Source: Verrucomicrobiota bacterium
GTDB taxonomy: Bacteria > Verrucomicrobiota > Verrucomicrobiia > Opitutales > Opitutaceae
Direction: 5' to 3'
DNA: 10,006 bases
Assembly: GCA_030832235.1 (NCBI GenBank)
Contig: JAURJO010000025.1
Coordinates: 1 to 10,006 of the forward strand
The notes below the pieces were generated by a model. That model worked only from the letters and a program-made list of their open reading frames with translations. It ran no database searches and had not been told where the DNA came from. How positions within the stretch are numbered: the stretch's first letter is position 1; every line of letters begins with the position of its first letter. The position numbers and the translations under genes were made by a program. Positions 1 through 6,901 of this stretch are shown one piece after another.

Positions 1-1
1 C

Positions 2-535
2 TCCATCGCAACGCGCAAAGGGGACGACGGCACCACCGGCCTGCTCTACGGGCAGCGGGTGGCGAAGGACCACCCGCAGATCGAAGCGGTAGGGACGCTG
101 GACGAGCTGAACACCGCGCTGGGCGCCGCGAAGGCGGTCCTCGCCGGTCACCCGCGGGCGACCGATGTGCGAACCCTTATCGAGGCGGTGCAACTCAACC
201 TCATAGCGCTGATGGGCGAGGTCGCCTGCGCCGAATCCGACGCGGCCCGCTACGCGGCGTCCTCCTTCACCAAGGTATCGACCGCGGATGTCACGCACCT
301 CGACGAAGCCGTGGCAACGCTCGAAGCCCGCGGGCTGCGATTCGACGGCTGGGCGACTCCGGGAGCGAATCCGCTCTCGGCCGCGCTGGATGTCGCCCGC
401 ACCGACTGCCGCCGGGCCGAGCGCCGGCTCACCGCGCTGCCGGCCTCCGGCCGCAACCTGCGCCCGGAATTGCGACAGTTCATCAACCGACTCGCCGATC
501 TGCTCTGGTTGCTAGCCCGCGAGGCGGAACAGTAA
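2..535 (+). CDS. PduO-type cob(I)alamin adenosyltransferase, 5'-truncated by the window edge
   Basis: This enzyme family transfers the 5'-deoxyadenosyl group of ATP to cob(I)alamin, making coenzyme B12 in the cytoplasm, and works as a trimer. The open frame runs from base 2 with no start codon needed, so the true start lies before the window; 177 residues are visible. The family N-terminal ATP-binding motif is present at the very edge (TRKGDDGTTGL, visible residues 4-14), so few residues are missing. A GTG at 59 is in frame but would remove this motif and is not the start. Other family marks are GTLDELNTALG, the arginine-rich helix ARTDCRRAERRL and the C-terminal FINRLADLLWLLAR. The usual FxLPGG segment reads as a variant (WATPGANPL). 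The next gene follows after 58 bases on the same strand. Assignment to the family is secure; a precise gene symbol is not. Confidence 0.9.
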   Translation, partial: SIATRKGDDGTTGLLYGQRVAKDHPQIEAVGTLDELNTALGAAKAVLAGHPRATDVRTLIEAVQLNLIALMGEVACAESDAARYAASSFTKVSTADVTHLDEAVATLEARGLRFDGWATPGANPLSAALDVARTDCRRAERRLTALPASGRNLRPELRQFINRLADLLWLLAREAEQ

Positions 536-593
536 GACGCGGGGAACGATCCGCGCGCTTGAACCGCCGCGAGCGGCCACTCAGCCTCCGACC

Positions 594-1169
594 ATGCCCG
601 TCGCCCTGATCGTACTCGTGCTCGCCGCCGGCTGGCGGATCGCCGCGATCCACCTACCCGCCCTCGCCAACGCGACTCCCCTCATGGCGCTCGTGCTCTG
701 CGGAGCAGCATACTTCCCCGCCCGCCGCCTGTGGCTCGCGCCACTCGCCGCGCTGGTGCTTTCGGATCTGTATCTTGATCAGTATTACGCCGCGGCCGGG
801 GACACCTGGGCCTGGACCAGCGCGCTCGTGCGCACGCTCTGCTTCGTGGCGGCCGTGCCACTGGGTCTAGTCGTCGCCCGCCGGCGCAATTGGGGCTCTC
901 TCTTCGCCGCGACGCTGACCGGTTCGGTGATGTTCTACCTCGCGACCAACACCGACGCTTGGCTGCGCGACCCCGCCTATGCCCGCACCGCGGCCGGCTG
1001 GTGGCAGGCCCTCACCGTCGGACGCCCCGAGTTCCCGCCCACCCTGCTTTTTTTCCGCAACACCCTCGTCGGTGACCTCGTGTTCACCGGCCTCTTCGCC
1101 GGTGCCATGGAGATCGCCGCGCGGCGCGCCCGTCGGGCCGACGCAGTGGACAGCGCATCGCGCGCCTAA
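594..1169 (+). CDS. DUF6580-like small integral membrane protein, possible ECF-type vitamin transporter component
   Basis: This is a 191-residue hydrophobic protein with about six membrane segments: roughly residues 3-20, 28-42, 46-62, 75-96, 100-118 and 148-172. The pattern of segment 2 into 3, with ATPLMALVLCGAAYF followed by WLAPLAALVLSDLYL, and the late FFRNTLVGDLVFTGLF resemble the DUF6580 'putative transport protein' family as I remember it. Those proteins look like ECF-transporter substrate-binding (S) subunits. Function is not established. The neighbour 58 bases upstream makes adenosylcobalamin, so a role in cobalamin or precursor uptake is a reasonable inference. Cysteines occur at 36 and 83. 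The ATG at 594 is the first usable start; no Shine-Dalgarno sequence precedes it. The tail after residue 176 is arginine-rich and cytoplasmic by the positive-inside rule. No ABC or EcfT genes are visible nearby. Confidence 0.75.
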   Translation: MPVALIVLVLAAGWRIAAIHLPALANATPLMALVLCGAAYFPARRLWLAPLAALVLSDLYLDQYYAAAGDTWAWTSALVRTLCFVAAVPLGLVVARRRNWGSLFAATLTGSVMFYLATNTDAWLRDPAYARTAAGWWQALTVGRPEFPPTLLFFRNTLVGDLVFTGLFAGAMEIAARRARRADAVDSASRA

Positions 1170-1288
1170 GGCTTCGGCCGGGTCATGAAGGCGTGGGCGC
1201 CACGCCATTGGTAGTCAGGCTGCACCGTGTCGCGGGGCAGGTTCACCGCGAAACCGCCCAGGGCACCAAAGACGGAGTGAATGTGGAA
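1166..1288 (-). pseudogene. Possible C-terminal gene remnant (about 40 codons), product unknown
   Basis: Read on the - strand, an open segment of 40 codons ends at a TAG (1168-1166) that overlaps the stop codon of the convergent membrane-protein gene. An in-frame TGA lies at 1291-1289 and there is no ATG start suited to it. Composition looks protein-like: GGFAVNLPRDTVQPDYQWRG is followed by an AHAFMTRPKP end, and about 80% of the last 34 codons end in G or C. Tail-to-tail stop overlap is typical of a real gene end. I do not recognise the protein. It could be the surviving tail of a degraded gene or simply chance open frame. Confidence 0.3.
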
Positions 1289-1442
1289 TCAGGAACGCGG
1301 GACGACCCTTCAACTGCGTTCGCGGAGCTTCCGCGCTTTGGAAAAAAGGCGCCGTCCTCTCGTGGTGGCTTCGGAATTCTCCGCGACGGACGGCCGCGGC
1401 TGCACCCAACGCTTTCCCCTCGGTTCTTACGACTGTCCCTCC

Positions 1443-1471
1443 CTTCAGCTACGCCTCGGATGTAGCCGAAG
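1443..1471 (-). repeat. 10-bp imperfect inverted repeat (hairpin)
   Basis: CTTCAGCTAC (1443-1452) and GTAGCCGAAG (1462-1471) are inverted with a 9-nt loop. The single non-Watson-Crick position is A-C on the + strand but G-U in a - strand RNA, so the hairpin is complete only in a transcript read in the amt direction. No T-run follows. It is about 200 bases past the amt stop. Confidence 0.45.
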
Positions 1472-1587
1472 GCGCACCCCCCGCGGCCCGGTCCCGACGC
1501 ATGCGCCTCGTGGCCTTTTCGCGGCCATGCGAGCTGCGGCCGCGGCAGGGCTGACAACCCCTCGTCATCCCTGCTTTTCAGCGCCTT

Positions 1588-1610
1588 CCGGGTGCTCCGA
1601 GAACACCCGG
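1588..1610 (-). terminator. Hairpin downstream of amt, possible weak terminator
   Basis: CCGGGTG (1588-1594) pairs with CACCCGG (1604-1610). In - strand RNA the stem extends to 10 pairs with one G-U and a 3-nt loop; on the + strand the same position is a C-A mismatch. It lies 64 bases after the amt stop codon. There is no U-tract behind it, so it is at best a weak intrinsic terminator or a 3'-end stabilising hairpin. Confidence 0.35.
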
Positions 1611-1674
1611 ATCGGTTCCGTGCCTTCGTGGATTTCGCGGCCCCGCTCCTCCGATCCGGCCACCGCCGTTCAGA

Positions 1675-3165
1675 TCAGGACTTCGGCTCGTAGATGTAAC
1701 CTTCCTCGCCGTGATCGCTGAGATCGAGGCCCTCGGTCTCGGCCTCCACGGTCGGACGCAAGCCCGTGATCGCCTTCACCATGAGAGCGGCCAGCGCGGT
1801 GCCGACGCACGTCCAGACGAGTGTGAGCCCGATGCCCTTCAATTGCTCGAGCCACAACGTGCGGCCGACGATCCCGCCAAGGTTATTGGCGAGCGCGGGG
1901 TTCGCCGCGGTGGTCGCGAAGAAACCGGTGACAAGCAGACCCACGATCCCGCCGACGCCGTGCACGCCCATCACGTCGAGCGCGTCATCGTAGCCGAACA
2001 GCGCCTTCACTTTCACGCAGGCGAGGAACGGGATCGCCCCGCCCAGCACGCCGGCGACCATGGCGCCGGTCGCATCCACGAACCCGCATGCGGGAGTGAT
2101 GGTCACAAGCCCGGCCACCGCGCCGGAGCAGAATCCCAGCACGCTGGCTTTGCCGCGCAAGGCGCGCTCCAGCGCCGCCCACACGCCCGCCGCCACCGCG
2201 GCCGCCAGCGTGGTGGTCAGGAACGCGTTCGCCGCGACACCGTCGGCCGCCAGCGCCGAACCCGCGTTGAAGCCGTACCAGCCCACCCAGAGCATGCCCG
2301 TCCCCGCGACCGTGATCACCAGGCTGTGCGGCGGCATCGGGGTGCGTCCGTGGCCGAGGCGTTTTCCCACCATCAGGCAGAGCACCAGCGCCGAGAGCCC
2401 CGAGGCCATCTCGACCACCATGCCGCCCGCGAAATCCACCGCGCGGATGCCGGCCGCCGGATTGGCTAGCCCGTTCATGAAACCGTTCGCGCCCCAGACC
2501 ATGTGCGCCACCGGGCAATACACGGCGAAAAACCAGAGCGTCGTGAACAGCAGCACCGCCGGGAAACGCATGCGCTCCACCACTCCGCCGATGATCACCG
2601 CGGGCGTGATGATCGCGAACGCCAGCTGGTACGTCGCGAAGACGTTGTGCGAGACCCAGAATGAGTAATCCGGATTCGGCGCCGCACCGACCCCGCGCAG
2701 AAAGAAAAACTCCGTGCCGCCGAGGAACGGACTGTCGAAACTCCGGCCGAACACGAGGCTGTAGCCCACCGCCCACCAGAGCACCGTCACGAGACTCGTG
2801 ATACCGAAACACCACGCCACGACGGAGAGGACGTTCTTCGTCCGCACCAACCCGCCGTAGAACAGCCCCAGCCCCGGGATCGTCATGAATAGCACCAGGG
2901 CCGCGCTCACCATCATCCACGCGTTGTGCCCGGGCCCGGGCACGCCCGCCAGCGGGGCGCGCGCCGGCGCTCCGGGCGCCACCGTGGCCGCCGCGGCCGG
3001 GTCGGCGTTCGCCACATACGCCTCGAGCGCCGCGAGGCGCTTCTCCACCGAGCTCGGCGGCTCGGCCGCCGGCTGCGCGGCCCAGGTCCGCAGGAGCGGA
3101 CACAGGAGAATGAAAAACAAAACGGAGGTCCGGAGACCCCGCGGGAAGGCAGGGATGCTGATCAT
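1675..3165 (-). CDS. amt: Ammonium transporter (Amt/MEP/Rh family) with signal peptide
   Basis: Amt proteins are inner-membrane trimers that conduct ammonium and are blocked by P-II. I start at the ATG at 3165, giving 496 residues. The N-terminus then has a basic region and hydrophobic core (about residues 9-30, cleavage near TWAAQP), a 50-residue periplasmic segment with a short heptad-like stretch (VEKRLAALEAYV), and 11 membrane helices from residue 81. A longer frame to 3291 would begin inside the upstream terminator and before the proposed promoter. Family marks: LFYGGLVRTKNVLS, the DFAGG signature (Asp244), Trp224, Phe183, Phe299, Ser303, DVMGVHGVGG with pore His402, and the conserved C-tail GLDLSDHGEEGY. 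Compared with E. coli AmtB, the first pore histidine (His168) is glutamate here (Glu252). P-II lies upstream on the same strand. Confidence 0.95.
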   Translation of the reverse strand: MISIPAFPRGLRTSVLFFILLCPLLRTWAAQPAAEPPSSVEKRLAALEAYVANADPAAAATVAPGAPARAPLAGVPGPGHNAWMMVSAALVLFMTIPGLGLFYGGLVRTKNVLSVVAWCFGITSLVTVLWWAVGYSLVFGRSFDSPFLGGTEFFFLRGVGAAPNPDYSFWVSHNVFATYQLAFAIITPAVIIGGVVERMRFPAVLLFTTLWFFAVYCPVAHMVWGANGFMNGLANPAAGIRAVDFAGGMVVEMASGLSALVLCLMVGKRLGHGRTPMPPHSLVITVAGTGMLWVGWYGFNAGSALAADGVAANAFLTTTLAAAVAAGVWAALERALRGKASVLGFCSGAVAGLVTITPACGFVDATGAMVAGVLGGAIPFLACVKVKALFGYDDALDVMGVHGVGGIVGLLVTGFFATTAANPALANNLGGIVGRTLWLEQLKGIGLTLVWTCVGTALAALMVKAITGLRPTVEAETEGLDLSDHGEEGYIYEPKS

Positions 3166-3255
3166 CAGGGTTTTGTGGGTTTCTCCCGCTGCTCCAGCCG
3201 ATTTCAACCTTTTGGCGAAACCTAATTGAAGAGCCGCGGAATGAGCGACTTGCGA

Positions 3256-3271
3256 AGCAGCTCTCATGCCT
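3256..3271 (-). promoter_or_regulatory. Candidate sigma-54 (-24/-12) promoter of amt
   Basis: The - strand reads AGGCATGAGAGCTGCT, with the obligatory GG (3270-3269) and GC (3258-3257) separated by exactly 10 bases. Against TGGCACG-N4-TTGCW it matches at 9 of 12 specified positions. The predicted start near 3245 gives a leader of about 80 nt before the amt ATG, and the site sits just past the P-II terminator. GG-N10-GC alone is not rare in GC-rich DNA, so context carries much of the weight. No enhancer site was identified. Confidence 0.42.
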
Positions 3272-3289
3272 TTTATTGCGAAAAGGCCC

Positions 3290-3317
3290 AAAAAAAGACC
3301 GGCCTCCGAAGGGCCGG
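3290..3317 (-). terminator. Rho-independent terminator after the P-II gene
   Basis: In the - strand direction, CCGGCC (3317-3312) pairs with GGCCGG (3304-3299) around a 7-nt loop and is followed by TC and seven T (3296-3290). It begins about 30 bases past the P-II stop, a textbook intrinsic terminator. It separates the P-II transcript from amt. Confidence 0.88.
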
Positions 3318-3347
3318 CCGGCGGACGGGGCGAGAGGCGAATGCCGC

Positions 3348-3686
3348 TCAGACGGCGGCCTCGCCGCGCTCGTCGGTGCGGATGCGCACCACTTCCTCCA
3401 GCGGTACCACGAAGATCTTCCCATCCCCGATCTTGCCCGTCTTGGCCGCCTTCGCGATCGCGTCGATCGCCTTGCCCGCGACCTCGTCGGCCACCGCGAC
3501 CTCCAGCTTCACCTTGGGCAGAAAATCGACCGTGTACTCGCTGCCGCGGTAGATTTCGGTGTGCCCCTTTTGGCGGCCGAAACCCTTCACCTCGGTCACC
3601 GTCATCCCCTCGATGCCGGCGGCCGCCAGGGCCTCCTTAACTTCCTCGAGTTTGAACGGCTTGATGATGGCGATGATCAGTTTCAT
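3348..3686 (-). CDS. glnK: Nitrogen regulatory protein P-II (GlnB/GlnK)
   Basis: P-II is a trimeric cytoplasmic signal protein that senses ATP/ADP and 2-oxoglutarate and controls Amt, glutamine synthetase adenylylation and NtrB. The 112 residues match the family length end to end from the ATG at 3686. The T-loop spans about residues 37-55 and has the uridylylation target Tyr51; Gln39 (2-oxoglutarate/Mg site) is present. The B-loop signature TGKIGDGKIFV is at 83-93, and the C-loop arginines Arg101 and Arg103 follow. Residue 54 is Asp, which is often a GlnB trait, whereas the amt linkage suggests GlnK, so the paralogue name is provisional. It starts 73 bases after aspS and ends in a strong terminator. 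No sigma-54 site with correct spacing is seen upstream. Confidence 0.95.
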   Translation of the reverse strand: MKLIIAIIKPFKLEEVKEALAAAGIEGMTVTEVKGFGRQKGHTEIYRGSEYTVDFLPKVKLEVAVADEVAGKAIDAIAKAAKTGKIGDGKIFVVPLEEVVRIRTDERGEAAV

Positions 3687-3759
3687 GCGGGGAGTGCTTT
3701 AAGAGATTAACGTAATGGGCCACCGTCACCGGCTGCAAGTGCCGTGTCGGGCGCGGCGC

Positions 3760-5547
3760 TTACTCGGGCTGGACCGTCGCGATGTGCAGGTCCTTCAGCT
3801 GACGCGGAGTCACCGGCGTCGGGCTCTGCGCCATCAGATCCTGGCCCTTCTGGGTCTTGGGGAAGGCGATGACGTCGCGGATGCTGGTCGTGCCGCAGAG
3901 GAGCGCCACCATGCGGTCGAGACCGAAGGCGATGCCGCCGTGCGGGGGCGCACCGTAGGTGAACGCCTTGAGCATGTAACCGAACCGGCTCTCCACGACG
4001 TCGGCCGGAATTTTCAGCACGTCCTCGAAGACCTTCTTCTGCAGCGCCGGTTGATGGATGCGGATCGATCCTCCGCCCAGCTCCATGCCGTTCAACACCA
4101 CGTCGTAGTGCTGCCCGCGGACCGCCTTCGGATCTGAATCAAGAAGCGCGGCGTCCTCCGCCACCGGCGCCGTGAACGGATGGTGCGTGGCCACGTAACG
4201 CTTCTCGTCCTCGTCGAAACTCATCAGCGGGAAATCCACCACCCAGAGGAACTTCCAGTCGTCCGGACGCAGCGTCATTCTCCCGCGCTTCACCAGCAAC
4301 TGCGCCACCTCCAGCCGCAGCCGGCCGAGGATCGCGCAGGCCTTCTCCCAAGGCGCCGCCGCGAAGAACACGATGTCGCCGTCCGCCATGTCCAGCTTCC
4401 GCGCCAGCTCCGCCTTCTCCGCCTCGGTGAAAAACTTCACGATCGGCGATTTCCACTCGCCGCCTTCGACCTTGATGAAGGCGAGGCCCTTCGCGCCGAG
4501 CGACTTCGCCACGTCCTCGAGATTCTTGAGTTCGCCCTGCGTGACATCAGCGAGGCCCTTCGCGTTCAGCGCCTTCACCGCGCCGCCGCCGGCCACCGTC
4601 GCCTGGAACACCTTGAACGACGACTCGCGGAAGGTCTCCGAGAGGTCCGCCAGTTCGAGGCCGAAGCGGACGTCCGGCTTGTCGACGCCGTAGCGGTTCA
4701 TCGCGTCCTTGAACGCCATCCGCGGGAACGGCCGCGGGATGTCCACCCCGAGCACGTCCTTCCAGACCTTCACCAGCATGCCCTCGAACAGCGCGTAGAT
4801 GTCCTCCCGCGTGACGAACGAGGCCTCGACGTCCACCTGGGTGAACTCCATCTGGCGGTCCGCCCGCAGGTCCTCGTCGCGGAAGCAACGCGCGATCTGG
4901 AAATATTTCTCCACGCCCGCGACCATCAGGATCTGTTTGAACTGCTGCGGCGACTGCGAGAGCGCGTAGAACTGCCCCGGGTGGATCCGCGATGGCACGA
5001 GATATTCGCGAGCTCCCTCGGGCGTGCTTTTGAATAGCGCCGGCGTCTCCACCTCGATGAACTCCTGCGAGTCGAAGTAATCCCGGATCGACTTCGAGGC
5101 GCGGTGGCGCACCGCGAGGTTGCGCCGCATCTTCGGACGGCGCAGGTCGAGGTAACGGTAAGTCAGGCGCAGGTCCTCGTTCACCTTGTCGCCGCCGGCG
5201 TCATCCAACGGGAACGGCGGGGTGTCCGAAATGTTATGGATCTCGAGTTCGCTGGCCTCCACCTCGATGGCGCCGGTCGCAAGTCCGGGATTCTCCGTGC
5301 CGGCCGGGCGGGCCGTGACCTTGCCCGTGATGCCGATCACCGACTCCGGCTTCAGGTGCTTCAGTTGGCCCGCAAGCGCCGAATTGTCGTGCGCCTCCAG
5401 CTTCACCTGCGTCACGCCTTTGCGGTCGCGCAGGTCGACGAAAATGATCCCGCCTTGGTCGCGGATCGTGTCCACCCAACCGAGCAGAGACACGACGGCC
5501 CCGAGATCGGACTTGGACAACTGGGCACAATGATGGGTGCGCTTCAT
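3760..5547 (-). CDS. aspS: Aspartyl-tRNA synthetase, bacterial type (class IIb)
   Basis: AspRS charges tRNA(Asp) with aspartate in the cytoplasm. The 595 residues match the usual bacterial length (about 590). Domain order: OB-fold anticodon-binding domain (about 1-105), class II catalytic core with YLVPSRIHPGQFYALSQSPQ (182-201), motif 2 (FRDEDLRADRQMEFTQ, 222-237), the bacterial GAD insertion domain (about 290-425), and motif 3 (GGIAFGLDRMVALL, 537-550) with the ATP-binding arginine. GGGSIRIHQP before motif 3 is also typical. The start at 5547 gives the normal MKRTHHCAQL opening. At two OB-fold positions that separate discriminating from tRNA(Asn)-misacylating enzymes, this protein has Gln31 and Gly83, so its tRNA specificity is open. 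The gap to the upstream aminotransferase gene is 85 bases. No Shine-Dalgarno sequence is seen. Confidence 0.97.
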   Translation of the reverse strand: MKRTHHCAQLSKSDLGAVVSLLGWVDTIRDQGGIIFVDLRDRKGVTQVKLEAHDNSALAGQLKHLKPESVIGITGKVTARPAGTENPGLATGAIEVEASELEIHNISDTPPFPLDDAGGDKVNEDLRLTYRYLDLRRPKMRRNLAVRHRASKSIRDYFDSQEFIEVETPALFKSTPEGAREYLVPSRIHPGQFYALSQSPQQFKQILMVAGVEKYFQIARCFRDEDLRADRQMEFTQVDVEASFVTREDIYALFEGMLVKVWKDVLGVDIPRPFPRMAFKDAMNRYGVDKPDVRFGLELADLSETFRESSFKVFQATVAGGGAVKALNAKGLADVTQGELKNLEDVAKSLGAKGLAFIKVEGGEWKSPIVKFFTEAEKAELARKLDMADGDIVFFAAAPWEKACAILGRLRLEVAQLLVKRGRMTLRPDDWKFLWVVDFPLMSFDEDEKRYVATHHPFTAPVAEDAALLDSDPKAVRGQHYDVVLNGMELGGGSIRIHQPALQKKVFEDVLKIPADVVESRFGYMLKAFTYGAPPHGGIAFGLDRMVALLCGTTSIRDVIAFPKTQKGQDLMAQSPTPVTPRQLKDLHIATVQPE

Positions 5548-5611
5548 GGGAAAATGGACCCGCGAGAAGACGTTCCGCCGCAGGGCAGCGCAAACAGATT
5601 CTCGTCCACCA

Positions 5612-5626
5612 CCGCCCTCGGGGCGG
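5612..5626 (-). repeat. Short GC hairpin after the aminotransferase gene
   Basis: CCGCCC (5612-5617) and GGGCGG (5621-5626) form a perfect 6-bp stem with a 3-nt loop, seven bases beyond the aminotransferase stop codon on the - strand. No T-run follows in either direction, so it is not a standard terminator. It could weaken read-through into aspS or protect the mRNA 3' end. Confidence 0.4.
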
Positions 5627-5632
5627 CGTGAT

Positions 5633-6820
5633 TCAGCGACGCAACCCCGCGCAGAACGCGGCGAGCCGCGTCACGCCCTTCGCGATGATCTCATCGTTCG
5701 TCGCGTAGCTGAGGCGCAGGTAGCCCTCGGCGCCGAACGCGCTGCCCGGCACCGCCGCGACCTTCTGTTCGTCGAGGAGACGGTTGCAGAAATCGAGGTC
5801 CTTCAGGCCGAACGAGGAGATGTTCGGGAACAGGTAGAAGGCGCCCTCGGCGAGCAGGCACGTGATGCCCGGGATCCGGTTCAGTTCCGCATGCAGCGAC
5901 TTCCGCCGGCGATCGAACGCCACCAGCATGCGCTGCACCGCCGCGGTGGTCTTCTCCTTTTCCTTCAACGCCGCCAGCGCGCCGTATTGCGCGAAGGTCG
6001 TCACATTGGACGACATCTGGCTCTGCAGCTCGGAGATCGCCTTCGCGACCGGCAGCGGCGCGACCGTCGTTCCGATGCGCCAGCCGGTCATCGCGTAGGT
6101 TTTGGAAAAGCCCGCCACCGTGATGGTTCGCGCGGCGACTTCCGGACCGAATGAAGCAACGCAGGTCGGCCGTGCGTTGTCGTACACGAGATGCTCGTAC
6201 ATCTCATCCGAGAGGATGTAGAGGTTGTGGCGCAGCGCGACGGCCACGATCGCCTCGAGCTCCTTCCGCGTGTAAACCGCGCCGGTCGGGTTCGACGGCG
6301 AGTTCAGGATGAGCAGTCGCGTCCGGGGCGTGATGGCCGCCTCAACCATCTCGGGCGTGAGGCGGAAACCGGTGCGATCGTCCGCCAGCACGAAGCGCGG
6401 CGTGGCGCCGGCCAGCTTCACCATCTCGGGATAGCTGACCCAGTACGGCGCGGGCACGATCACCTCGTCGCCCGGGGAACACACGGCGAGCACGCCGAGG
6501 AAGCAGTTGAACTTGCCGCCGGGGGAGACGATCGCCTGGGCCGTCGTCAGCTTCAGGCCGTACTCCGCCGCGTACCGGTCCACGATCGCCTGTCGCAGCG
6601 GCTCGATGCCGGGCGTCGGCGCGTACTTGGTCTTGCCGGCCTTCAGCGCGGCGATGCACGCCTCCTTGATGTGCTCGGGCGTGTCGAAATCGGGCTCGCC
6701 CGCCGCGAACCCGCACACGTCCTCTCCAGCCGCCTGCAGGGCCTTGGCCTTGGCGTCGACGGCGAGCGTCGGCGACGGGGAAACATTACGAGCCCAGGTG
6801 GAGAGCGGCGGCGGATTCAT
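5633..6820 (-). CDS. PLP-dependent class I aminotransferase (aspartate aminotransferase type)
   Basis: This is a fold-type I, subgroup I aminotransferase that swaps amino groups between aspartate (or a related amino acid) and 2-oxoglutarate in the cytoplasm. Its 395 residues match the family. Visible marks are AAGEPDFDTP (39-48), YAPTPG (66-71), PYWVSYPEMV (125-134, Trp127 stacking on PLP), NSPSNPTGAVY with Asn177, SDEMYEH with Asp205 and Tyr208, Schiff-base Lys240 in GFSKTYAMTGWRIG, and the carboxylate-binding Arg369 in YLRLSYA. The pattern is close to the Thermus-type aspartate/prephenate aminotransferases, but the usual GGKQALF segment reads GGKFNCF. Which amino acid it prefers cannot be told from sequence alone. 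The start at 6820 places a normal short N-terminal arm; no Shine-Dalgarno sequence is present. Confidence 0.92.
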   Translation of the reverse strand: MNPPPLSTWARNVSPSPTLAVDAKAKALQAAGEDVCGFAAGEPDFDTPEHIKEACIAALKAGKTKYAPTPGIEPLRQAIVDRYAAEYGLKLTTAQAIVSPGGKFNCFLGVLAVCSPGDEVIVPAPYWVSYPEMVKLAGATPRFVLADDRTGFRLTPEMVEAAITPRTRLLILNSPSNPTGAVYTRKELEAIVAVALRHNLYILSDEMYEHLVYDNARPTCVASFGPEVAARTITVAGFSKTYAMTGWRIGTTVAPLPVAKAISELQSQMSSNVTTFAQYGALAALKEKEKTTAAVQRMLVAFDRRRKSLHAELNRIPGITCLLAEGAFYLFPNISSFGLKDLDFCNRLLDEQKVAAVPGSAFGAEGYLRLSYATNDEIIAKGVTRLAAFCAGLRR

Positions 6821-6901
6821 GAAAATCGCGCGACCAAAAGAAGCGCTCGCGGCAAAGGCAAGCCTCGCCCCGCGCCAACCCCGGAAGTTCCGTTCGGGCG
6901 C

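Larger units (their letters stand above)
1289..1674. other. Gene-poor intergenic stretch downstream of amt
   Basis: About 385 bases lie between the possible remnant and the amt stop. Open frames here (up to about 150 codons, both strands) are rich in arginine, proline and glycine, overlap each other and match no family I know, so I do not call them genes. Visible structure consists of two hairpins (annotated separately), a smaller 6-bp inverted repeat CGCGGA/TCCGCG at 1321-1335, and a short A-run at 1342-1347. The stretch may be the amt 3' region or a decayed gene. Confidence 0.5.

Noticed and set aside
1281..1721. Open frames in the region downstream of amt on both strands
   Set aside because: They overlap one another, have Arg/Pro/Gly-rich content and no recognisable motif; one runs into the amt coding end.
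3374..3389. GGTGC-N6-GCACC dyad inside the P-II gene, considered as an NtrC enhancer for amt
   Set aside because: The half-sites are in the opposite polarity to the NtrC consensus (GCACC...GGTGC) and the dyad is explained by coding sequence.
1985..3424. 479-codon - strand frame overlapping amt and the P-II end
   Set aside because: It is a shifted-frame shadow of amt, reads through the terminator, and is Gly/Arg-rich with no domain.
3735..3744. GGCACTTGCA on the - strand before the P-II gene, resembling both halves of a sigma-54 promoter
   Set aside because: The two boxes abut without the required spacer; GG to GC is 5 bases rather than 10, which sigma-54 does not tolerate.
4180..5037. Long + strand open frame (285 codons) opposite aspS
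   Set aside because: It is rich in Arg, His, Leu and Glu, as expected for the antisense of a GC-rich gene, and the opposite strand encodes an unambiguous AspRS.
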